A stretch of 64,000 nt of DNA from CAWEYO01 sp963813315 (GCA_963813315.1 CAWEYO010000019.1:1-64000), one strand, 5' to 3'. Positions 20,506 to 31,373 are shown, counted from the first letter of the stretch. Program-made: numbers and translations. The notes: generated by a model from the letters alone, not told the origin.

Positions 20506-21551
20506 ATGAAAATGTTCCATCATTTCGAGCTCAGCCGCCGTGCGCTGTTTGCGGCGTTGGCCGCCATTCCAATCGCTGTCGCCTGCTCCGGCTTAACCGC
20601 GCAGGCGCAGGACGATCCGTTGCCGTCCTGGAACGACGGAACGACAAAACAGGCGATCCTCGATTTCGTCGGGGCGACCAGCCAGGAGGGCAGTCCGACC
20701 TTCGTGCCGCCGGCCGAGCGGATCGCCACCTTCGACCAGGACGGAACACTATGGGTCGAACACCCGATGTACAGCCAGGTGATCTACTGTCTGGACCGGG
20801 TTCCCGCGCTGGTCGCCGAGAAGCCCGAACTCAAGGACGTCGAGCCCTTCAAGACCGTGCTGACCGGCGACCGCGAGGCGATCGCCAAGCTGCCCATGCA
20901 CGAACTCGAAAAGCTCCTTTTCGCCACGCTGTCCGGCATGACCGTCGACCAGTTTCAAGCCGAAGTCAAAAAGTGGATCGCATCGGCAAAGGATCCGCGC
21001 TGGAAGCGACCCTACACCGAGCTGACCTACCAGCCGATGAAGGAGGTGCTCGGCTACCTGCGCGCCAATGGCTACAAGACCTACATCGTGACCGGCGGCG
21101 GCCAGGATTTTGTTCGGGTCTATTCCGAGGCAACGTACGGCATCCCGCCGGAACAAGTCGTCGGAACGGCCGGGGCCACCACCTATAGCTACGGCAAGGA
21201 CGGAAACCCGATCCTGACCAAGGAGCCGAAGCTTCTCCTCAATGACAACGATGCCGGCAAGCCGGAAGGCATCCATCTGATGATCGGGCGGCGCCCGGTC
21301 GTCGCATTCGGCAATTCGACCGGCGACCAGCAGATGCTGGAGTATACCGAGGCGGGCGAAGGTCCACGGCTCGGCATGATGGTGCTGCACGACGATGCCG
21401 AGCGTGAATATGCCTATGGCCCGGCCAGGGCCTGCCCGACACCAAGGTCGGGACATTCACCCAGGAGCTTTACGACGAGGCCATGAACAATGGCTGGATC
21501 GTCATCAGCATGAAGAAAGACTGGAGAAAGATCTTCGCCTTCGAAGAATGA
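20506..21551 (+). CDS. Exported HAD-superfamily phosphatase (one frameshift)
   Basis: The start at 20506 follows AAGGAGACGCGAG. The N-terminus has LSRRALFAALAAIPIAVACSG, an export signal with a possible lipobox (ACSG). HAD motif I is TFDQDGTLW, motif II lies in YIVTGGGQDF, and the motif III/IV region ends VVAFGNSTGDQQM, so a phosphoserine-phosphatase-like fold is likely. Near 21425 the frame shifts, and the true end reads VGTFTQELYDEAMNNGWIVI to KIFAFEE with TGA at 21551 (about 348 residues). Exported HAD enzymes of this type often accompany arylsulfatases. It probably removes phosphate in the periplasm; the substrate is unknown. Confidence 0.8.
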
Positions 21552-21607
21552 AAAGCGCCTCGCTCGAAGACTGACATCGGGCTCGCGTGTTCGTGGAGGG
21601 ACAGAAG

Positions 21608-23450
21608 TTGAAAAAGATTCTTCTTCTTGTGGGTGCGCTCATCGTGGCGGGCGCGGCCGCGGGGGGCGCGCTGTATTACGTCTACCCGGTCCAGATCACC
21701 ACATTGGCCGCTCTGACGCGCAATTATCTTCTTTCCTGGTCGCGCCTGCCGGCACGGCAACCACGGAACCGAACGCGGCTTACAAGAGCGTCGCGGCCGT
21801 TGCGCCGTCCACCGCGGCGCCGTCGCCGAGTGGCACCGCCGCAGACTGGCCGAGCTACAACAGAACACTCACTTCCGAGCGTTACTCGCAGCTCAGCGAG
21901 ATCAATACGAAGAATGTCGGCAAGCTGAAGGTTTTGTGCACCTACGACGTCGATGAATATACCGCCTTCGAGTCCGGCCTGATCATGGTGGACAACGCTC
22001 TGATCGGCACTACCGAATTCGATATTTTCTCGCTCGACCCGGCGACTTGCGCCGAGAACTGGCGTACCCACGAGGACTATCCCCCCGCCTTCTGCCGTCC
22101 AACCGAGGCGCCGCCTACCTGGATGGCATGCTGTTTCGCGGCACCCAGGACGGGCGGGTGCTGGCCTATGACTTCAAGACCGGCAAGCGACTATGGGAAA
22201 CGACGATCGCGGACCCGAAACGTGGCGAGGCGGTGCCGTCGGCGCCGATCGCCTGCCGACGGTCTCGTCTTTGTCGGCAACGCCGGCGGAGACTTCAAAG
22301 GCGGCAAGGGGCGCATGTACGCGCTGGACGCGAAGACCGGCAAGATCGTCTGGGAGTTCTTTCTGGTTCCCAAGGACGAGGGCGACACCGTCCGCGGACC
22401 GCTGGGCGCGACGCCGCTCGACACATCGAAGTGGAAAAACGCGCCGGGCCTACCGATCAGCGGTGGCGGAACCTGGACGTCCTACACGCTCGACCCGAAA
22501 ACCGGGCTGCTCTACGTCCCCGGCGGCAATCCCGCGCCCGACTTCGTAAACGGCGTGCGCGAGGGAGACAATTTCTTTACCGACTCCGTCGTCGTGCTCG
22601 ACGCCAAGACCGGAGACTACAAAAACCATTTCCAGGTTGTGCCGAAGGACTGGCACGACTGGGACGTCTCCAACCCGCCCATCCTGATTCAAACGATGGG
22701 CGGCAAGCAGCTCATGGCGGTGGCGCCGAAGGACGGATACCTCTATGGCTTCGATCTCGCCGACAACGAGCTGCTGTACCGGGTGCCGGTGACCCGGATC
22801 GAGGATGTCGACGAACCTTTTTCGCCCGGCACCGACGTCCATTTTTGTCCGGGCTCGGTCGGGGGTGCGGAATGGAACAGCCCGGCCTACGATCCCAGGA
22901 CGAACCTCATCTTCATCGGCGAGGTCGAATGGTGCGACACGGTGACGTTGCAGAGTATCGAAGAGCTGCGGTCGATACCGATCGGGCAGCCATGGGCCGG
23001 AATGGCGGCCATCAACCCGTTCAACATGTTCGGCAAAGAAGACACGTACCTGGGCGGGATGGGTCTACGCCGTCGACGCCGACACCGGCGTCTGGAAATG
23101 GCGCCTGAAGTCCAACTACCCGATCGTCAGCGGCATGACGCCGACGGCCGGCGGCGTCGTGTTCTTCGGCGATATGGGCGGCAACTTCTATGCGCTCGAT
23201 TCCGCCACCGGCGAGAAGCTTTGGGGTCAGCATCTCGGCGGCGCGATCGGCGGCGGCGTGATCACCTATACCGCGGGCGGTGCGCAAAAAGTCGCCGTGG
23301 CGGCCGGCGTTGTGATGCCCCGCGTGGCCGACGAAAATCGTGAAAGCCAAGGTCGTCGTGCTGGGTCTCGAAGCGCCGCGGGGAGCCCGTGACCTGAGGT
23401 TCAGGACTGAACGGGAGATACAGATCAGGGTCGGCTGCGCCTCCCAGTGA
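21608..23450 (+). pseudogene. PQQ-dependent quinoprotein dehydrogenase-like beta-propeller protein (several frameshifts)
   Basis: The most likely start is TTG 21608 after GGAGGGACAGAAG, giving MKKILLLVGALIVAGAAAGG as a membrane anchor or signal. The propeller begins DWPSYNRTLTSERYSQL and contains repeated tryptophan-docking blades, such as YALDAKTGKIVWEF, WHDWDVSNPPIL, HFCPGSVGGAEWN and NFYALDSATGEKLWG. Frames change near 21735, 22085, 22250, 23060 and 23330; the C-terminus then reads KIVKAKVVVLGLEAP and ends at 23450. Such enzymes oxidise alcohols or sugars in the periplasm. No cytochrome c domain is present, so electrons would go to a separate carrier or quinone. The quinol oxidase genes 46 bp downstream suggest a functional link (inference). 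Confidence 0.75.
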
Positions 23451-23496
23451 GGCGGCTCCCGATCCGCCGGACCATGCCAGGTCAAGGAGGTGCGGA

Positions 23497-24913
23497 ATGG
23501 AACTCGATCCGGTCACTCTGTCGCGTATCCAGTTCGCGTTCGTCATCAGCTTCCACATCATCTTCCCGGCCTTCACCATCGGGCTGGCGGCGTGGCTGGC
23601 GACGATCGAGGGCATGCGGCTTTTCACCGGCAATCCGCTCTACCGGCGCGTCTTCGACTTCTGGCTCAAGGTCTTTGCGGTGTCGTTTGGCATGGGCGTG
23701 GTGACGGGGATCGTCATGGCCTTCCAGTTCGGCACCAACTGGGGCGTGCTTGCCGAGCGGACCGGGTCGATCCAGGGGCCGCTGCTGGGATACGAGGCCT
23801 TCACCGCCTTCATGCTCGAGGCGACGTTCTTCGGCGTCATGCTGTTGGGCCGCGACCGGGTTTCCCCACGCTTCTATTTCTTTGCCTGTTGCATGGTGTC
23901 GCTCGGAACGATGCTCTCCTCGTTCTGGATTCTCGCCAACAATTCCTGGATGCAGGTGCCGGTCGGCCACACAATCGTCGACGGCAGGATCATTCCCGCG
24001 GACTGGCGCGAGATCGTGCTTGGGCCGGTGATGATGGTGCGCTGGCCACACATGCTGCTGGCCGCGTTTCTGACAACCGCCATGTGCGTCTCCGCCACCG
24101 GCGCCTGGTACGTGCTGCGCGGTGTCCATCGCCCGGCGGCACAGGTCATGCTGCACTGGGGCCTCGGGCTGGCGGCGGTGCTGATCCCGGTGCAGTTGTT
24201 CTTCGGGCACCTCACCGGCCTTTATGTGCTCAAGCACCAGCCGGCGAAGTTTGCCGCGATCGAGGCCCGCTGGCAGAGCCAGCAACCCGCCTCGGAGGTG
24301 CTGATCGCCTGGCCGGACGAGGCGAGCCAACGCAACTATTTCGCGATTGAAGTCCCCAGGCTCGGCAGTTTCATCGCCTCGGGCAACTGGACCGCCCGCG
24401 AGACCGGGCTGGACGCCTTTCCCGTCGAAGACCGGCCCTCCGGTGCTGATCCCGTTCTTCGGCTTCCGCATCATGGTCGGCATGGGGCTGATCATGCTCG
24501 GCGTCTCCTGGCTCGGCAACTTCCTGCGCTGGCGTGGACGGCTGGAAACGACGCGGTGGTTCCTGTGGGCCACGTTCCTGTCATTCCCGACCGGGTTCAT
24601 TGCTGTGCTGAGTGGCTGGTACACCGCCGAGGTCGGCCGCCAGCCCTGGGTCGTCTACGGCGTCCTGCGAACCCGCGATGCGGTGACGCCATCGCTGACC
24701 ACCAGCGACGTGCTCATTTCGCTCACCGTTTACGTGCTGGTCTATGCCGTCTTGGCCGGTTTCGGCACCTTCTACATCTACAAGCTGCTGCGGGAAGGGC
24801 CGGCCGGCGCCGCCGAGGCGATCCCGAATGCGACCGCCAGCCGACCGCTGGCGTTCGCCGACACGGCCGCCACCGCGACCGGCAGCCAGACAGGAGCCCG
24901 GAGGCATCGATGA
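23497..24913 (+). CDS. cioA: Cyanide-insensitive terminal (bd-type) quinol oxidase subunit I (one frameshift)
   Basis: The start ATG follows AAGGAGGTGCGGA. Subunit I features are SRIQFAFVISFHIIFPAFT with an early heme-ligand His, many transmembrane helices, the Q-loop region and GRQPWVVYG after FIAVLSGWYTAE. The loop between helices VI and VII is short, as in CioA rather than E. coli CydA with its long Q-loop. One indel near 24440 changes frame between DAFPVEDRPS and VLIPFFGFRIMVG. In the corrected frame the gene ends at 24913 and overlaps the cioB ATG by ATGA. The complex oxidises quinol and reduces O2 at the inner membrane without proton pumping. Confidence 0.9.
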
Positions 24914-25915
24914 CCGACCCGAGTACGCTTGCCCTGTTCTGGGCTGCGGTCATCGCCGCCGCCATCCTGATCTACGTGCTCCTCGACGGCTTCGACATCG
25001 GCGTCGGTATTCTGTTCGGCACCACGCGCGACGAAGCCAAGCGCGGGCAGATGATGAACAGCATCGCGCCGTTCTGGGACGGCAACGAAACCTGGCTGGT
25101 GGTGATCGGTGCAAGTCTCTTTGCGGCCTTTCCGGCGGCCTATGCGGTGTTTCTTGGGGCTTTCTACCTGCCGGTATTGCTGATGCTCGTCGGCCTGATC
25201 TTTCGCGGCATCGCGTTCGAGTTCCGCTACCGCAGCGTGGGGATGCGCCGGTTCTGGGATGCCGGCTTCGCTTACGGTTCCATGCTGGTCGCCTTTGTCC
25301 AGGGCGCCGCGGTCGGCGCGATGATACGCGGCATTCCGGTCGAGAACATGCAGTACGCCGGAGACGCCTTCACCTGGCTGCACCCTTTCCCCGTCTTCAC
25401 CGGCATCGGACTGATGCTCGGCTACGCGCTGCTCGGTGCCTGCTGGATCGTGCTCAAGACCGAGGGCGCGCTGCGGGACTGGGCCTACGCGCGCATCCCC
25501 TGGCTCGTCGCGGCAGTGTGCGTGGTGCTGGGCCTTGCCTTCATCACCGCGCTGATTGCCGATTTCGGCGCCACTGCACGGAGCAATCTTGGCCAGCGCA
25601 GTTGGGGGCTGGTCTTGCCGATGTTCAGCCTTGTCGCCCTTCTGGGCCTTCTGGCAGGTGTGTGGACACGACGGGACGCCGTGCCGTTGACGATGGCGGT
25701 GGCGTTCTTTTGCACGGCGTTTCTGACGCTCGCCGTGATGTTCTGGCCCCACTTGATCCCCTATGCGGTCACCGTGGCCGATGCCGCGGCGCCAGACGTT
25801 TCGCTGCGCTTCTTCTTCTACGCCGGGATCGTCGTCCTGCCGGTGATCGTCGCCTACACGATCGGGGTGTACTGGGTCTTCCGCGGGAAGATTGATCGCC
25901 CCAAACGTGAAGTGA
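24910..25915 (+). CDS. cioB: Cyanide-insensitive terminal quinol oxidase subunit II (3' end uncertain)
   Basis: The product starts MTDPSTLALFWAAVIAAAIL and shows the subunit II signatures DGFDIGVGILFG and PFWDGNETWLVVIGASLFAAFP with eight or more transmembrane helices. It ends with FFFYAGIVVLPVIVAYTIGVYW and VFRGKI. The frame then stays open through the next gene, which is unlikely to be real. A stop at 25913-25915 becomes available with a one-base shift, and I use it as the probable end. It pairs with cioA through a 4 bp overlap. No small CydX-like gene was found after it. Confidence 0.85.
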
Positions 25916-25983
25916 AGCTGCTGCCTCATCGCAGCACCAATGCAGTTGGTCTGACATGCATGCTCAACACAGGAGGTTTAGCC

Positions 25984-26835
25984 ATGCTTACGAAGAATTT
26001 CGCATGTCTCGTTCTGATTGCCGGCGGTCTTTGCTCGGCAGTCGAGGTGCGCTCGCGCAGGACGCGGACGTCAAGCCGCACGTTCCCCTTCAGAAAACCA
26101 TCGGCGTCGTCACGCCGACAGGGCCGGTCCCTTCGCTCTTCGTCGTCAACTCGGCGGGCGCGAAACTGGAAGGCGGCAAGCTGACCATGACCGGCGTGGC
26201 AGCAAACTCGATTGTCTTTGCCGATCGCCCGGTGCGGGCGGCGGGTCACGTGACCACCGAGCAGTTCATCATGCAATGGGATGAAGGCGCGGACAATTTC
26301 ATCAAGGATCCGCCCAACGCCACCATTTCCGTCCTTGGCGGCGACGGCTCAAAGGTCGAGGACGCCGTGGTGACGTTGAGGTCGCCAAAGATCGAGGCCG
26401 GCAACCTGACGTTCGACGTTTCGGTGCTGGAAGGAAGTCTGAGCGGCTCAAGCGGACCTGCAGCCCTGTTCATCGACCGTGGCGGCGGTGGTGGCGGCTT
26501 CGGCGGTCGGCGGCGGTGGCTTTGGCGGTGGCGGCGGCTTCGGCGGTCGCGGCGGTGGCGATTTTGGCGGGTTCGCAGGGGGTGGCGACCGCTTTGGCGG
26601 CGATGATGCGCGCTTCGGCGACGATCGCTTCGTCAATGACCGAACTGTCAATGTCTATCACGACAACTACTGGCATGCCCCGGTCTATCATGGCGCCTGG
26701 TACGCCGGCGCGCCAGGAGTGGCCCTGGGTGCCGCCGCGGGAGTGGCTGCCACGCGTCCGTACTACAACAACTACTACAACAACCCCTACGTTCCCGACC
26801 AGTGCGGCTATTACCCGTTTCCGCCGTGCTACTGA
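25984..26835 (+). pseudogene. Exported protein with Gly-rich region and C-terminal CGYYPFPPCY, paralogue B (frameshifted)
   Basis: The ATG at 25984 follows AGGAGGTTTAGCC. A signal peptide (MLTKNFACLVLIAGGLC) is separated by an indel near 26045 from LAQDADVKPHVPLQ. The conserved domain then mirrors paralogue A: SLFVVNSAGAKL, SIVFADRPVRAAGH, FIMQWDEGADNF, PPNATISVLGGDGS and IEAGNLTFDVSVLEG. A second indel near 26510 joins a Gly/Phe-rich tract, and the tail ends YYNNPYVPDQCGYYPFPPCY. The Gly-rich segment (about 40 residues) is absent in paralogue A. Secreted, function unknown. Confidence 0.65.
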
Positions 26836-26992
26836 AACGGTACGGCAACTCAGCGCCACCTGATAGGAAGGAGAAATGCCGATGCCCGACAGATGATGGC
26901 GGCGCTGCCTTCGCGGATGGAAGCCTTGTGTGCGGCGACCGAATCGCCTGTTATTTGGACTAATCGCACGGCGCAGTGGGAGGGCCGAACCG

Positions 26993-27649
26993 ATGGGACG
27001 CGAGCTATCACTCTTCGTGGGGACGTTCACGACCTTGCTCGCGATCATCAATCCGCTCGAAGTCCTCCCTGTCTACCTTAAGCTGTTGGCCGGCAAGGAT
27101 GAGGTGACGCATCGCGCGGTGGCCTGGAAGGCTTGCCTATATGCGCTATTGCTCTGCTTCTTCTTCCTCATTTTCGGTGCGTTCATCCTTCGGCTATTTG
27201 GCGTTCCACTCAGCATGATTCGCATAGTCGGCGGGATCGTTCTGATGAAGATTGGTTTTGAGCTGTTCATGCCCAAAAAGTCGGGCGGCGTCTTGGACCT
27301 GTCCAGCGCGAACGCAGGAGACGCCAACATCGCGTTTGTTCCCTTGGCGATGCCGCTCATGGTCGGCCCGGGCGGGATCGCCACGATCATCGGAATGACC
27401 GCGACAATCAAGGATACCTCGTCCGAAATCGGTTCCCTTATCGCGATTTCGGCAGCGATTGTGGCGACTATGGGAGTCACCTATTTCTGCCTGGCCTATG
27501 CCCAGAGGTTGACGCAGCGCATTGGACCCATGGGCATCGACGCGACTACGCGCATCGTCGGTCTCTTTGTCTCCGCGATAGGGGTCGGCCTGATCTTCGA
27601 TGGGGTGATAGAAGCCCTCGAATTGCACGGGTTTATGCCATCACACTAA
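26993..27649 (+). CDS. MarC-family integral membrane protein
   Basis: The 218-residue protein starts MGRELSLFVGTFTTLLAIIN (GGGAGGGCCGAACCG upstream). It has six predicted membrane segments and the family signatures INPLEVLPVYL and PLAMPLMVGPGGIATIIG. Proteins of the MarC/UPF0056 family lie in the inner membrane; an antibiotic resistance role was proposed for E. coli MarC and later withdrawn, so the function remains open. It follows the sulfatase/oxidase block on the same strand after 157 bp and may or may not be cotranscribed. Confidence 0.85.
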   Translation: MGRELSLFVGTFTTLLAIINPLEVLPVYLKLLAGKDEVTHRAVAWKACLYALLLCFFFLIFGAFILRLFGVPLSMIRIVGGIVLMKIGFELFMPKKSGGVLDLSSANAGDANIAFVPLAMPLMVGPGGIATIIGMTATIKDTSSEIGSLIAISAAIVATMGVTYFCLAYAQRLTQRIGPMGIDATTRIVGLFVSAIGVGLIFDGVIEALELHGFMPSH

Positions 27650-28260
27650 CTCGCTGTGTCTGAAAATCCTGTTGGTTGATTTGAGCGCGCCGGCCCGCTC
27701 ATGTCAGGACAAAGGCCGCGATGATCGCGACGGCGGAGAAGAAGGCGCGCTTACATAGCCCAATTGGGTCGTGCGGCACTAGTAGCGCCACTTCAGGACC
27801 TTTGCCAGCGATGTCGCGGAGGTCGGATCTAGACCCGATGCCGGACATCCCACCTATGACTTGCGCTAACTTCCTTTGGTGCAGTCGCTCCACGCTGAGA
27901 CGGGACAGCTCTGGCCGGGCTATAGTACATAGGAGCCCCTGTCCGAGTAATCGGAAATCGCTGAGGCTGCGAAACAACAATTTATTGTCATCGGCTGAAA
28001 AACTGGAAGTGGTAGATCTCTCGAAATGCGGTGCGGTGCGCCATCGACGTGCAGAACGCCCTATTTGCCTCCAAGCGAGAGCGTGGGCGAACGGCGGTCC
28101 GGGTGCTTGCGCGCTGCTCTTGTCGTCCGAGTGGAAGGCCGTCGGCTCCGGCAGGGCGCCGCGCTATTGTCCGTTCGGGGTGATGACGCCGCGGTGCGGG
28201 CGCTGGATCCTGTCGCGTACTGCGGGGACTGCGCCGGGTCCGAGCCATATGGAGGTTTCG
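27650..28260. other. Intergenic stretch with one doubtful small ORF
   Basis: Apart from a possible minus-strand ORF at 27699-27980, no gene is supported. The long plus-strand frame that continues into the phospholipase gene is only an in-frame upstream extension. Confidence 0.45.
27699..27980 (-). CDS. Possible small membrane protein
   Basis: A 93-codon frame ends with KRAFFSAVAIIAAFVLT, a single hydrophobic C-terminal segment preceded by charged sequence. No clear Shine-Dalgarno site or homology was seen. A later ATG, at MSGIGSRSDL, would give a 49-residue product. Low-confidence call. Confidence 0.25.
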   Translation of the reverse strand: MLFRSLSDFRLLGQGLLCTIARPELSRLSVERLHQRKLAQVIGGMSGIGSRSDLRDIAGKGPEVALLVPHDPIGLCKRAFFSAVAIIAAFVLT

Positions 28261-29844
28261 ATGAGCACGCCGAGCCGGGAGAACGCGCTGGATCACGTCG
28301 TCGTGGTGATGTTCGAGAACCGCTCGTTCGACAACCTGTTGGGTCGCCTGTACGAGCCGGGGGAGGTCGCTTCGTTCGAGGGCGTGATCGGCAAGGAGCT
28401 GTCAAACCGGGTCCCGGATTGGGCAGAGCACCGGCCGCAGGACGGGATCGTCTCCTACGGGGTGGCGGCGAACATGAACACGCCGAGTCCCGATTCGGGT
28501 GAGGAGCTTCCGCACATCAACACGCAGCTGTTCGGGATTCTCGATGAGGAGAACCGCTTCAAGCTGCAGGCGGAGAAGTCGTTCAACGAGCCGCGCGACG
28601 GCCAGCCGCCGACGATGGACGGTTTCCTGGCCGACTACATCAGCATGTTGACCGCCGAGCTTGGGCGCCAGCCGACGGTCGAGGAGTACTCGCAGATCAT
28701 GACCGGCTACACGCCCGAGCAGATGCCGGTGCTGTCAGCGATCGCGCGGGGCTTTGCGACGTTTGATCACTGGTTCTGCGACGTGCCGACGTGCACCTAT
28801 CCCAACCGCTCTTTCTTTCACGCTGGGGCGTCATCGGGCTATGTGGTGAACACGTCGCCGCCGGGGTCGTTCCCGCGTAACAACGACGCGGAGACGCTGT
28901 TTGACCGGCTCGACGCGGCCGGGCTGACGTGGAAGGTCTACTGCGATCCGCCCTCGCACTACTCGCTGACCGGGGTCATCCACGCGCCGCGGCTCGCCCG
29001 CCGCTTCGCCACCAACTTCTTCTCCACGCGACAGTTCTTCCAGGATGCCGAGATGGGGGAGTTGCCGACCTACTCGTTCATCGAGCCGCAGATCATCGGC
29101 TGGAACCACAACGACATGCACCCGCCGTTCGGCGGCGTCGTGGCCGCGCTCGGCAAGCAGCTCGGCGCCGACGACGCCGCGAGCCTGCATTTCGATCCAC
29201 CGTCCTCGCTGATCGGCGGCGAGGACCTGCTGGCGCGCATCTACGACGCGATCCGCAGCTCGTCCTCGGCGACCGGCTCCAACCACCTCAACACGACGCT
29301 GCTGGTGACCTTCGACGAGCACGGCGGCACCTACGACCACGTCCCGCCGCCGCCAGCGGTCCCGCCCGACGGCACGGGCGCGCCCGGCCAGATGGGCTTC
29401 ACCTTCAACCGCTCCGGCGTGCGCATCCCGACGCTGGCGATCTCCGCATGGATCCCAGAGCAGACCGTCGTCAACGACGAGTTCCGCGCGACCTCGCTGC
29501 TGGCGACGATGCGCCAGCGCTTCAACCTCGGTCAGCCGCTCAGCGCCCGCGACGCCAGCGCGCCCAGCTTCGCCGAAATCTTCACCCTGACCTCGCCCAG
29601 GGCGCAGGAGGACTGGCCGCAGGTCACCCCACGGCCCGTCCCCGAGATGCACGAATCCCTCGCCCCCCTCGACGCGCCGCTCGGCCTGCTCGGCAAGTCG
29701 CTCCTGCTCGCCGTCCTAGCCTTCGCCCAAGGCCTCGGCAAAACCGTCCCCGACATCAAGCCCGAAGACACGATCACCGGCGCACACGCCATCGCCATCG
29801 GCCACGAGATCCTCGGCGACATCTTCCCCGCAATGCGCGACTGA
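28261..29844 (+). CDS. Phospholipase C / phosphoesterase family protein (AcpA-like)
   Basis: The start at 28261 is chosen for GGAGG at 28251 and because the product begins directly with the fold: HVVVVMFENRSFDNLLGRLY. That is the metal-binding start of bacterial non-specific phospholipase C/acid phosphatase AcpA enzymes. Other family motifs are FDHWFCDVPTCTYPNR, SFIEPQIIGWNHNDMHPP, LLVTFDEHGGTYDHVPPP and the C-terminal ITGAHAIAIGHEIL. Length is 527 residues, with no frameshift. No signal peptide is visible, unlike many secreted family members, so the location is uncertain. It would hydrolyse phosphate esters, with the exact substrate unknown. It has no obvious partner genes. Confidence 0.85.
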   Translation: MSTPSRENALDHVVVVMFENRSFDNLLGRLYEPGEVASFEGVIGKELSNRVPDWAEHRPQDGIVSYGVAANMNTPSPDSGEELPHINTQLFGILDEENRFKLQAEKSFNEPRDGQPPTMDGFLADYISMLTAELGRQPTVEEYSQIMTGYTPEQMPVLSAIARGFATFDHWFCDVPTCTYPNRSFFHAGASSGYVVNTSPPGSFPRNNDAETLFDRLDAAGLTWKVYCDPPSHYSLTGVIHAPRLARRFATNFFSTRQFFQDAEMGELPTYSFIEPQIIGWNHNDMHPPFGGVVAALGKQLGADDAASLHFDPPSSLIGGEDLLARIYDAIRSSSSATGSNHLNTTLLVTFDEHGGTYDHVPPPPAVPPDGTGAPGQMGFTFNRSGVRIPTLAISAWIPEQTVVNDEFRATSLLATMRQRFNLGQPLSARDASAPSFAEIFTLTSPRAQEDWPQVTPRPVPEMHESLAPLDAPLGLLGKSLLLAVLAFAQGLGKTVPDIKPEDTITGAHAIAIGHEILGDIFPAMRD

Positions 29845-29992
29845 ACCGCCGTTGCAGTCGTCTTCTGAGCGGCTCGATAATTCTTCGCCGCGAGCCTCGA
29901 TGGGATTTTCGCCGCTTCCACCTCAATGCTCCCTAGCTAGAATGGAGCGGCAACCCTTTTGGTCAGTGGCATACGTGGGAGACGACGGAGCC

Positions 29993-30323
29993 TTACCCGT
30001 GTCCCGGCTCTTGGTCTGGCGCCTCCCAGTCCATCGCGACCGCTTTTGCTTCGGCCCGTTCCGCCTCCGTTTTCGGGGCGTATCGCCGCAGCCATTCCGC
30101 CTCCGACAGCGGTTCCGTTAATTGCCGCAGCAGTTTTGGCGTCTCGACGATCCTCTGCCACAGCCGAATTGGCCGCCCGGCTCCAGGCAATGGCCAAGCC
30201 CGGAGGCGTGCCCAGCAGTCGCATGGCTTTCTCTGCAGCCTCTTCGTCGCCTGCCTTCCTAGCTTCGTTGATGACGGCCTCGAGCACGGCGATATCGGCG
30301 AAGATGCGGGTCAAATCAGGCAT
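29993..30323 (-). CDS. Small hypothetical protein split by a frameshift
   Basis: From ATG 30323 the frame reads MPDLTRIFADIAVLEAVINE and MRLLGTPPGLAIAW; from about 30180 another frame continues RIVETPKLLRQLTEPLSEAE, then WLRRYAPKTEAERAEAKA, and ends at 29993. Both halves have helical, charged, protein-like composition and are truncated on their own, so one gene of about 110 codons with a single indel is the simplest view. No function is recognised. Confidence 0.45.
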
Positions 30324-30591
30324 GAATATCAATCCTTATGCTCACCAGCTAGAGTAGCTTCCCCTACGAGCCTCCTGCGACCCCTCATGAAACAATCCCC
30401 TGCCCGACGTCTTGTACGTGATGGCTACTTCGCTTGTTTGGGCACCCTTTTTACCAGCCGGCTCAACGTCGAACGTGAGCAGGCAGCACTCGCCGCTTAG
30501 GTGTCTAGTCTGCAAGGCGACGTGAGCGTCCTGTTACCTGCTTCCCCAATGGATATCGTGGTCGCGCCGACTTGATATGACGAGGTCGAGA

Positions 30592-31287
30592 TCACTTTTG
30601 CGCAAAGTCGGCTGCCGCCCGATCAAGAGCGGCAATGTCTTCCACGCCGTCGGCGTAACTCGTCTTTGTGCGGTCAATGTGGACATCAAGTACGGCGAGC
30701 GCCTCGTCCAGGGCGTCACGCTGCAGGCAGTCCAGCATCTGGCAGTGCTCGACGTACGATTTGTCGGTGTGGGAGGGCTTCACCGCCAGATGGGTTCGCA
30801 GAGCGGCAATTTTGCCCACATGGAGCGCATAGGTCTCGCTCAGATACGAATTGCCGCAGTGGGTGAAGAAGGCCTCGTGAAAGGCTGTGTCAGCGTCGAG
30901 ATAAGCCTTGCGGTCCCCTCTTGCCCGGGCGCGGTCCATCGCTTCCACCGTCTTGGCCACCGACGCCACGAGCGCGTTGGCGTTGCGCCCAAATGATGAG
31001 CGGAGCGCGGCCGCCTCGAGGGTTTGCCGAAACTCGCAGATCGCACGCACCTCCGGCGCCGACAGCGAGAACACGAAGGCGCCGCGCTGCGGCACGATGC
31101 GCACCAGACCCTCCAGCCTGAGTTGCGCCAAGGCTTCCCGCACGGGTGTTTTCGAAACGCCCAGTCGCTCGGCCAGCACGCGTTCAGACAAGAGTTCGCC
31201 CAAACCGAACTCGCCGCGCACGATGTAAGTGCGCAATCGCGTTAGCGCCGCTTCGGCCAGTGACGGAGGCCGTGCCAGAGGCTGCAT
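30592..31287 (-). CDS. GntR-family (FCD) transcriptional regulator
   Basis: The 231-residue product has an N-terminal winged helix (LLSERVLAERLGVSKTPVREALAQL, residues about 33-60) and a C-terminal all-helical FCD ligand-binding domain with metal-site residues such as DADTAFHEAFF and VEHCQMLDCL. It is divergent from the catabolic operon starting at 31408. The 120 bp between them carries a perfect palindrome. It most likely represses that operon until a sugar acid or related intermediate binds, as is typical for FCD regulators (inference). Confidence 0.9.
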   Translation of the reverse strand: MQPLARPPSLAEAALTRLRTYIVRGEFGLGELLSERVLAERLGVSKTPVREALAQLRLEGLVRIVPQRGAFVFSLSAPEVRAICEFRQTLEAAALRSSFGRNANALVASVAKTVEAMDRARARGDRKAYLDADTAFHEAFFTHCGNSYLSETYALHVGKIAALRTHLAVKPSHTDKSYVEHCQMLDCLQRDALDEALAVLDVHIDRTKTSYADGVEDIAALDRAAADFAQK

Positions 31288-31373
31288 GTCTCGTCCGATC
31301 CCTTTTGGTCATGCCCGCGATCGCGGTGATGGGCACGTTCTTCATGCGACAACCTACTTGCTCCGTCAACTCC

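Noticed and set aside
23482..25929. Antisense ORFs of about 380 codons each opposite cioA and cioB
   Set aside because: They mirror the conserved oxidase genes, have biased His/Arg-rich composition, and show no family match.
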